NCBI GenBank assembly: GCA_964489695.1
Contig: CAZAZP010000041.1
Location: forward strand, 1-5,954
Source of the DNA: CAYUXU01 sp964489695
GTDB lineage: Bacteria > Bacillota_I > Bacilli_A > Erysipelotrichales > Erysipelotrichaceae
DNA: 5,954 nucleotides
Direction of reading: 5' to 3'
Shown: piece by piece, positions 1-5,088 of the stretch
How positions within the stretch are numbered: position 1 is the stretch's first letter
How the letters are laid out: the number at the start of each line of letters is the position of its first letter
Notes under the pieces: model-generated
Databases searched by the model: none
What the model saw: the letters and a program-made list of their open reading frames with translations, nothing else
What the model was told of the DNA's origin: nothing
Position numbers and translations under genes: made by a program

Positions 1-378
1 TTGTTTGGCAGTATCTTCTTCTATGTGTAAACGAGTAATTGCTACTACTTTATTAGTAAGCTTTAAGCGTCCTTTTTGGCCTAAAGGATAATACTGTTGG
101 GTAATTTGGTAACCTTTAGCTAAATCTGGATAAAAATAACATTTCCGATCAAAGCGTAAAATAGGATCAATCTCCATCTTTAAAGCTAAAGCAGCTTGAG
201 TGGCCAATTTAACCGCCATTTGATTAACAGTGGGTAAAGAACCAGGTAAAGCAAAATCAACTAAACCCACTTGGCTATTAGGAGCTTGACCAAAAGCAGA
301 ACTCGCTTGAGAAAACATTTTGGTTTTTGTCTTAAGTTCAGCGTGGACTTCCACGCCAATCACGATATCATAATTCAT
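1..378 (-). CDS. gatB: GatB, Asp/Glu-tRNA amidotransferase subunit B (N-terminal 126 codons, cut by window edge)
   Basis: GatB is the tRNA-binding and kinase subunit of cytoplasmic GatCAB. It phosphorylates the side chain of Glu on mischarged Glu-tRNA(Gln), or Asp on Asp-tRNA(Asn), which is then amidated with ammonia from GatA. The frame is open from the ATG at 378 to the window edge, so only about a quarter of the usual ~475 residues is seen. The family's opening signature is present (IGVEVHAELKTKTKMFS, residues 7-23), then a PN...VDFALPGSLPTVN segment, then FDRKCYFYPDLAKGYQI (about residues 76-92), and RLHIEEDTAK (about 116-125). Most family members read FDRKNYFYPD; here Asn is Cys. The start overlaps the end of gatA by 11 bases in another frame, and a weak purine-rich site (AGAGAAG at 387-393) lies 8 bases upstream. 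Identity is secure; the C-terminal tRNA-binding domains are outside the window. Confidence 0.95.
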   Translation of the reverse strand, partial: MNYDIVIGVEVHAELKTKTKMFSQASSAFGQAPNSQVGLVDFALPGSLPTVNQMAVKLATQAALALKMEIDPILRFDRKCYFYPDLAKGYQITQQYYPLGQKGRLKLTNKVVAITRLHIEEDTAKQ

Positions 379-1762
379 AGCTTTTTCTTCTCTTCATTTC
401 TGGATTTAAACCGACTAATTGTTCCACGGCATAACAGTAATTAAATAGCTTACCTTCTTCAAAAGGTTTGGCGGATAAGTTAACGCCGACTGGCAACCCT
501 TCAATAAAAGTTAAAGGTACAGTAATACTAGGGTAACCAGTCAAATTAGCAAACACCAAACTATTTTCAATAATCAAATTCTCTTTTAAGGAAACTGGTT
601 CTGCTGGACCCTTAATCAGCGCTGGCTTGGCCACATGACCAATTGTTAATAAACAATCTATTTCCGCAAAGGCCGCTTCAAACTCTGAAATAATTAATTG
701 GCGGGCTTTTAAAGCTTGTTGGTATAATTCTCCATCAGCTTGTTCTAAAGCATAATTACCAAAAATCAAGCGTTTCTTAACTGCCCAAGAAAAACCAGCG
801 GTCCGAGTATTTTTCATCACCGCTTGATAAGTCTCACCTGGTAGTTGCAAGCCAAAGCGTAAACCATCCAGATTTGCGCTATTAGCAGTAGCTTCACTAT
901 TAGCTAAGACATAATATGTACCCAACATCGCTTCCATTAATTCATCTTTTAGTCGAATAAAGCGAATAATCGCCCCTTTTTCAGCTAATTGTTTAATTAA
1001 CAAATCAAGAGCGGCTAAATGTTCACCTGTTAATAGTTCATAAACATTAGCTAACACGCCAATAGTCACGTTTTGTAAATCATTAGTTAAATAGCTTTCA
1101 TAATCTTCTACCGGTTTAGTACTACTAGTTAAATCTTTGGGGTCATGACCAGCCAGTACTTGTAATAACTTCGCTGCGTCCCGTACATCCCTTGTAAAAT
1201 ACCCAACATGATCTAATGAAGCAGCGTAAGGAATTACGCCAAAACGCGAAATCCGCCCGTAAGTCGGTTTCACGCCAACAATACTGAGATATGAGGCTGG
1301 TTTACGAATAGAATCGCCTGTATCACTACCTAAAGCATATTTAATCGCCCCACTAGCGACTAAGGCGGCACTACCACCACTACTACCACCCGCTACCCGC
1401 GCTAAGTCATACGGATTAGCGACCGGGCCAGTCGCAGCTGATAAATTATTCCCCCCCATCGCTAGTTCGTCCAGTGACGTTTTCGCCGCAATAATAAAAC
1501 CAGCTTGTTTTAATTTTTCCACCACCGTCGCATCATAGATTGGAACATAATCCGCCAACAGTTGACTTGAAGCTGTAGTTTTTAAACCTTTCGTACAAAT
1601 ATTATCTTTCACCGCAATTAAAGCTTGATAAAATGGTTGCTGGGCTAAAGCTGGGTCTAACTCTTTAAGCTGTGGTGCTATTTCAGCATAGGTCACAATC
1701 GCATTTAAAGCTTCATTTTCCTGGCGGATAAATTCCATTTGGCGTTTAATTTGGGGATGCAT
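368..1762 (-). CDS. gatA: GatA, glutaminase/amidase subunit A of Asp/Glu-tRNA amidotransferase, divergent form
   Basis: GatA hydrolyses glutamine and passes ammonia to GatB for amidation of Glu-tRNA(Gln) or Asp-tRNA(Asn). The 464-residue protein is an amidase-signature enzyme. The Ser-cisSer-Lys triad can be placed at K52 (AVKDN), S127 (GGSSGGS) and S151 (GSDTGDSIR); its spacing of 75 and 24 residues is what I recall for Staphylococcus aureus GatA. Tyr283 and Arg331 match glutamine-contacting residues there. Two changes stand out. The residue before the nucleophile is Asp150 where GatA usually has Gly, and the position of the glutamine-contacting Asp (Asp425 in S. aureus, from memory) appears to be Glu399. 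The protein lacks roughly the first 25-30 residues of typical GatA (~485 aa). The start is fixed: a TAA lies in frame two codons upstream, and AGGTGG sits 7 bases before the ATG. The ATG overlaps the gatC stop by 1 base (TAATG), and the stop is TGA. Identity is sure; the donor range is inferred. Confidence 0.96.
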   Translation of the reverse strand: MHPQIKRQMEFIRQENEALNAIVTYAEIAPQLKELDPALAQQPFYQALIAVKDNICTKGLKTTASSQLLADYVPIYDATVVEKLKQAGFIIAAKTSLDELAMGGNNLSAATGPVANPYDLARVAGGSSGGSAALVASGAIKYALGSDTGDSIRKPASYLSIVGVKPTYGRISRFGVIPYAASLDHVGYFTRDVRDAAKLLQVLAGHDPKDLTSSTKPVEDYESYLTNDLQNVTIGVLANVYELLTGEHLAALDLLIKQLAEKGAIIRFIRLKDELMEAMLGTYYVLANSEATANSANLDGLRFGLQLPGETYQAVMKNTRTAGFSWAVKKRLIFGNYALEQADGELYQQALKARQLIISEFEAAFAEIDCLLTIGHVAKPALIKGPAEPVSLKENLIIENSLVFANLTGYPSITVPLTFIEGLPVGVNLSAKPFEEGKLFNYCYAVEQLVGLNPEMKRRKSYEL

Positions 1763-2043
1763 TATTTAACCACCTGACTAACAACTACTAAATCAGCTTG
1801 TTTATTTTTCGTATTAGCTAATAACTCTTCCACCGGATATTGTTCGTTAACTTCATCTAGCACTAGCTCACTAACTTGATCAGTAAACGGATAGCGCCGT
1901 GGCTTAATCCCTTGGGTATCTAATTGTTTTAAAGGAGCCAGGATCGGTTTTAAGCCCTCTAGTTCTTGGGCCATCAACTCCACTTCGGCTTCACTTAATT
2001 CAATCATCAAATTGTCAGCTAATTGCTTAATTAATTGCTTCAT
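1762..2043 (-). CDS. gatC: GatC, Asp/Glu-tRNA amidotransferase subunit C
   Basis: GatC is a small subunit that wraps around GatA and GatB and stabilises the amidotransferase. This 93-residue protein matches the family's usual length (~95). It shows an N-terminal helix ending in LSEAEVELMAQELEGL (about residues 16-31), a linker with a DTQGIKP turn (residues 42-48; family DT..V.P), an extended segment, and a C-terminal part LLANTKNKQADLVVVSQVVK (74-93) matching the family's ending L..NAP....G...VP.V. Sequence similarity is weak, as is normal for GatC, so the call rests on pattern plus position directly before gatA. The ATG is preceded by a strong AAGGAG 5 bases upstream that overlaps the camS stop; the camS-gatC gap is 9 bases, the longest in the window. 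Residues 32-41 and the Arg-Arg-Tyr after the turn diverge from the Bacillus form, in keeping with the divergent GatA beside it. Confidence 0.9.
   Translation of the reverse strand: MKQLIKQLADNLMIELSEAEVELMAQELEGLKPILAPLKQLDTQGIKPRRYPFTDQVSELVLDEVNEQYPVEELLANTKNKQADLVVVSQVVK
1770..1775 (-). promoter_or_regulatory. Ribosome binding site for gatA
   Basis: AGGTGG (one mismatch to AGGAGG) lies within the last codons of gatC, 7 bases before the gatA ATG. It supports the short GatA start, which an in-frame TAA just upstream makes the only option. Confidence 0.7.
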
Positions 2044-2048
2044 GTTTA

Positions 2049-2054
2049 CTCCTT
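2049..2054 (-). promoter_or_regulatory. Strong ribosome binding site for gatC
   Basis: AAGGAG, the best Shine-Dalgarno match in the window, overlaps the camS TAA stop and stands 5 bases before the gatC ATG. It suggests that gatC, the first gene of the gat set, can be entered by free ribosomes as well as by coupling. Confidence 0.8.
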
Positions 2055-3108
2055 AATCTAAAACGATTTTATTAATCGTAGTGCTGTTCGCTTCTTTTCT
2101 TAAAACTACTAAGGTTTTTTCAAAGTTTTTAATTTCGGTAATAATTAATAAATCCTCCGGAAATTCAGTTAATAGCGTCATCAGGTATTCTGTTAATACA
2201 TAGATCTCAGTATAAGTCTTCGCCGCTAAAGTTATCGATATTTTTAGTTTTGTTGCGACGTTAGCTTGATAAGTCGCTTTCCCGATAATACTAAGGTTTT
2301 CTGGCACGTAGTTAAGGACAGCCCGCTTTAATACTAAAAATTGATTATAAACGACTTTATCTTTACCACTAGCCACATCGGTAGGGACTAAAGCGGTAGA
2401 TTCATTATAAGGCGTGAATTGACCACTTCGACCATCAAATAAACCTTCGGCGATAACCCGCCCGGTTAAGGCATTATCTGTGGCTGAATCATCGTAAATG
2501 ATAATACAAATCGGTGTATCAAATAAACCCGGTAAGCCATGAAAATAACTTGATAATAATAGGCCAGCATTACTTGCAAAATTATAGAGCTTATCTTCCG
2601 CAATCGTAACGAGTTGATCTTTATCATCAGTTATCCGGCTCCGAACCACGAGTGCTAACGTCACGCCAGCGATTTTTTGGCCTTCATTAATATTCTTAAA
2701 GTTTATTTCAAAAATATCATTAATAATCACGGGTCCCGTCACGGTCTTATTATTACCAATATCAAACACTGTATCAGCTTTCGGGTTTAAACCAGTCGGA
2801 TTTTTTTCACTATTACGATTGACTAAAGCTAATAAATCATCACCATAACTTTTTAGTAAACTACCTTCATGTAACACATATTTACTAGGAGAAAAGTGGA
2901 CTTTGGAATGTTCAATCATTTTCTGTCCAATATCTAAAAAGTTACGAGCATGATGAAAGTAACGTAGTTCTGATGGTTCAAAAGGTATCGCCACCGAATA
3001 CGCAGTACTATCATAACTATGAATAATTAAATCGGTCTCTGGTTCATTCGTAGCGCAACCCGTTACCAATAAAATTAAGCCTAAGCTTAAACATAATATT
3101 TTTTTCAT
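2053..3108 (-). CDS. camS: CamS-family lipoprotein (sex pheromone cAM373 precursor family), short divergent member
   Basis: The 351-residue product begins with a lipoprotein signal peptide: MKK, a hydrophobic core (residues 4-16) and the lipobox VTGC with Cys18 as the lipidated residue, so the mature protein should be anchored outside the cell membrane. The body follows the S. aureus CamS pattern as I recall it: IPFEPSELR (41-49) for LLPFKESQAR, KYVLHEGSLL (76-85) for KYLYQDGQFL, GLNP (106-109), an Ile-Ala-Gly-Val-Thr-Leu-Ala-Leu strand (146-153), TPICIIIYDDSATDNALTG (198-216) for IPIHFAIYKQSSEDSITPG, and ESTALVPTD (236-244) for KSALLPSS. CamS is usually ~380-400 residues, so this one is short. 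Its molecular function is unknown; in staphylococci and enterococci the cleaved leader yields the cAM373 peptide. The ATG overlaps the ligA stop (ATGA), with AGGAG 11 bases upstream. Position between ligA and gatC is as in other Bacilli and supports the call. Confidence 0.87.
   Translation of the reverse strand: MKKILCLSLGLILLVTGCATNEPETDLIIHSYDSTAYSVAIPFEPSELRYFHHARNFLDIGQKMIEHSKVHFSPSKYVLHEGSLLKSYGDDLLALVNRNSEKNPTGLNPKADTVFDIGNNKTVTGPVIINDIFEINFKNINEGQKIAGVTLALVVRSRITDDKDQLVTIAEDKLYNFASNAGLLLSSYFHGLPGLFDTPICIIIYDDSATDNALTGRVIAEGLFDGRSGQFTPYNESTALVPTDVASGKDKVVYNQFLVLKRAVLNYVPENLSIIGKATYQANVATKLKISITLAAKTYTEIYVLTEYLMTLLTEFPEDLLIITEIKNFEKTLVVLRKEANSTTINKIVLD
2063..2079 (-). other. Small hairpin at the end of camS, just before gatC
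   Basis: On the minus strand ACGATT, a five-base AATAA loop and AATCGT can pair as a 6-bp stem, followed by three more T bases, then A. It ends 8 bases before the gatC Shine-Dalgarno. It is AT-rich, lies in the camS coding end and has a poor U-tract, so it is not a convincing terminator. A weak attenuator or mRNA-processing element is possible, as is chance. Confidence 0.25.
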
Positions 3109-5087
3109 AGTTGCTCTAACTCCTGCATTAACTCTGCTTCAGACATCGTATTAATCTTTAAAGCCTGGGCTTTACTTAATTTTGAGCCCGCACTTTCCCC
3201 ATAAACTACCAAATCAGTATGGGATGATACGGTTGAAGTTACTTTCGCTCCTAAAGCAGTTAACCTTTCCGTCAAGGCTTTCCGATCATAACTAGTAAAG
3301 GTACCAGTAATCACCATGGTTAACCCGGTAAAGCGAGACTCTAACGTAGTTTTGACTAGATAAGTAGGCTTGACGCCTAAATCAGCTAAAGTCTTCATCA
3401 TTTTAACATTCGCGGGATGATTTAAAAAGTCCCAGATTAGCTTCGCGGTAATCGGCCCAATATCTGGCAATTCCGCTAATTCTGCTTGGGTCGCGGTTAA
3501 TAAACGCTCAACACTTTGGTAATAATCCGCTAAGACTTTACTCGTGTTCCCCCCTACTTGGCGAATTCCTAAAGCCGCTAAATATTTATCTAAACTTTGT
3601 GTTTTCGAAGCTTCAATGGCGGTTAATAGTTTATCCACCGATCGCTCTTTATAACCAGGTAAGGCTAAAAGTTGGTCACGATAATCTTTTAACCGATAAA
3701 TATCTTCTAAACTAGTTAAAAAGCCCAAAGCATAAAATTGTTCGACCCGTTTTTCACCTAAACCATCAATATCCATCATATCGCGGCTAGCAAAATGAAT
3801 GATTGATTGTGTAACCCGAGCGGGACAATCATTATTTAAGCAAAAATAATCCGCTTCATCCGGGTAGCGAACTAACGGTTGAAAACAACGCGGACAAACC
3901 TTAGGGAACTCATAAGGTACTTGAGTACCATCACGTAGTTCTTTAATACTACTATTAACTCTCGGAATAATGTCACCTGCTTTTGTTACTACGACCGTAT
4001 CGTTAATCCGAATATCGTTTTTTTCAATATAACCAGCGTTATGGAGTTGCGCATTAGAAACTTTCGTTCCCGCTAGTTCCACCATTGCTAAGCGAGCATT
4101 GGGCGTAATGCGACCAGTGCGTCCAACCGTCACCTCAATCGCTAATAATTTAGTTGTTTTTTCTTCGGCGGGAAACTTATACGCAATCGCCCATTTCGGA
4201 GCCCGACCAGTATAACCCAATGCCACCTGTTGGTTTAAATCATCGACTTTAACGACGATGCCATCAATTTCATATGGTAAATCATACCGTTTGGCTTGCA
4301 TTGCTTGGACAAAATCCCAGACTTCAGCCATTGAATCAGCTTGAATAATATCCGGATTAACACTAAAACCTAAAGATTTTAACCAAGTTAAACTTGCATA
4401 GTGACTATTAATGCCTAACGCTAAGGCGGCTGGTACATGGTACCAAAAAGCATCCAGCGCCCGTTGGCTGGTCAGTTTCGCATCTTTCATCCGAATACTA
4501 CCAGCTGCGGCGTTACGCGGATTAGCGAATGGAGCCAGGTTTTGTTGTTCTCTTAAGGCATTTAGCGTAGCGAACTGGGCTTTACTCAAATAGACTTCAC
4601 CGCGAATTTCAATCGCTCTTTGCTCACTAATTGTTTTCGGCAGTGATTTAATCGTTAAAACATTATGCGTCACATCTTCACCATATTCACCATCACCCCG
4701 AGTAATGCCTTGTTTAAATTGACCTTGTTCATAATGAATCGCCATGGCTAAACCATCAATCTTTAGTTCCGCCACATAGCGACAGTCTTTAACTACTGAG
4801 CGAACCTTGCGGTCAAAGTCCCATAAATCCGCTTCACTAAAAGCATTATCGAGCGATAACATTGGGACCGCGTGGCGCACTCTTTCTAAATCAGTAGCGA
4901 GCTTACTGCCGACAGTTTCAGTAATCGAATCCGCTTCTTTAAATTCCGGATACTTTTGTTCTAAGTCGCGTAACTCCGCTATTAAAGTATCATATTGCGC
5001 ATCACTAATAGTTGGAGCATCCAAAGTGTAATATTCAAAAGCATGTTTTTTTAGCAACTCTTGGAGTTGCTTCATTCGAGCTTGCAT
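3105..5087 (-). CDS. ligA: LigA, NAD+-dependent DNA ligase
   Basis: LigA seals nicks in DNA during replication and repair, using NAD+ as AMP donor. Counting from the ATG at 5087 (660 residues; family ~670), all domains are present. Domain Ia carries YYTLDAPTISDAQYD (about 19-33), which binds the NMN half of NAD+. The adenylation domain has the AMP-accepting Lys109 (AELKIDGLA), TRGDGEYGEDVT (129-140), EIRGEVYL (160-167), YEIDGIVVKVD (272-282) and KWAIAYKFPAEE (298-309). The OB fold follows, then a four-Cys zinc finger (Cys398, 401, 416, 421), helix-hairpin-helix repeats (DIDGLGEKR, LPDIGPITAK) and a BRCT domain (about 585-655). An upstream ATG at 5096 is also open (663 residues), but the AAGGA at 5096-5100 would abut it with no spacing, while it stands 8 bases from the ATG at 5087. 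The stop overlaps camS (ATGA). The enzyme looks intact and should be essential. Confidence 0.97.
   Translation of the reverse strand: MQARMKQLQELLKKHAFEYYTLDAPTISDAQYDTLIAELRDLEQKYPEFKEADSITETVGSKLATDLERVRHAVPMLSLDNAFSEADLWDFDRKVRSVVKDCRYVAELKIDGLAMAIHYEQGQFKQGITRGDGEYGEDVTHNVLTIKSLPKTISEQRAIEIRGEVYLSKAQFATLNALREQQNLAPFANPRNAAAGSIRMKDAKLTSQRALDAFWYHVPAALALGINSHYASLTWLKSLGFSVNPDIIQADSMAEVWDFVQAMQAKRYDLPYEIDGIVVKVDDLNQQVALGYTGRAPKWAIAYKFPAEEKTTKLLAIEVTVGRTGRITPNARLAMVELAGTKVSNAQLHNAGYIEKNDIRINDTVVVTKAGDIIPRVNSSIKELRDGTQVPYEFPKVCPRCFQPLVRYPDEADYFCLNNDCPARVTQSIIHFASRDMMDIDGLGEKRVEQFYALGFLTSLEDIYRLKDYRDQLLALPGYKERSVDKLLTAIEASKTQSLDKYLAALGIRQVGGNTSKVLADYYQSVERLLTATQAELAELPDIGPITAKLIWDFLNHPANVKMMKTLADLGVKPTYLVKTTLESRFTGLTMVITGTFTSYDRKALTERLTALGAKVTSTVSSHTDLVVYGESAGSKLSKAQALKINTMSEAELMQELEQL
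3120..3124 (-). promoter_or_regulatory. Probable ribosome binding site for camS
   Basis: AGGAG lies within the last codons of ligA, 11 bases before the camS ATG at 3108. The spacing is a little long, but the ATGA stop-start overlap means ribosomes ending ligA could also restart on camS. Confidence 0.55.
5053..5071 (-). repeat. Perfect 8-bp inverted repeat in the 5' end of ligA
   Basis: AGCAACTC and GAGTTGCT flank a three-base loop, starting about 16 bases inside ligA (from the ATG at 5087). On the mRNA strand it is followed by seven A bases, not U, so it is not a terminator for this operon. It encodes the Lys-Gln-Leu-Gln-Glu-Leu-Leu stretch of the first helix of LigA. An effect on ligA translation is conceivable; coding chance is the simpler explanation. 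Confidence 0.4.
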
Positions 5088-5088
5088 C

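Noticed and set aside
4432..4446. Palindromic TGGTAC-ATG-GTACCA in ligA as an operator
   Set aside because: It lies deep in conserved coding sequence (Trp-Tyr-His-Val-Pro) and away from any start; chance codon choice explains it.
4411..4593. Open frame on the plus strand inside ligA
   Set aside because: It lies wholly opposite the strongly conserved LigA adenylation domain, has no ribosome site I can see, and its translation resembles no family.
4807..5031. Open frame on the plus strand opposite the 5' part of ligA
   Set aside because: Its Ser-rich translation is the antisense of LigA domain Ia; a shadow frame.
5053..5071. Inverted repeat as a rho-independent terminator
   Set aside because: It has no U-tract on the coding strand; on the plus strand the T-run precedes the stem and no gene reads that way.
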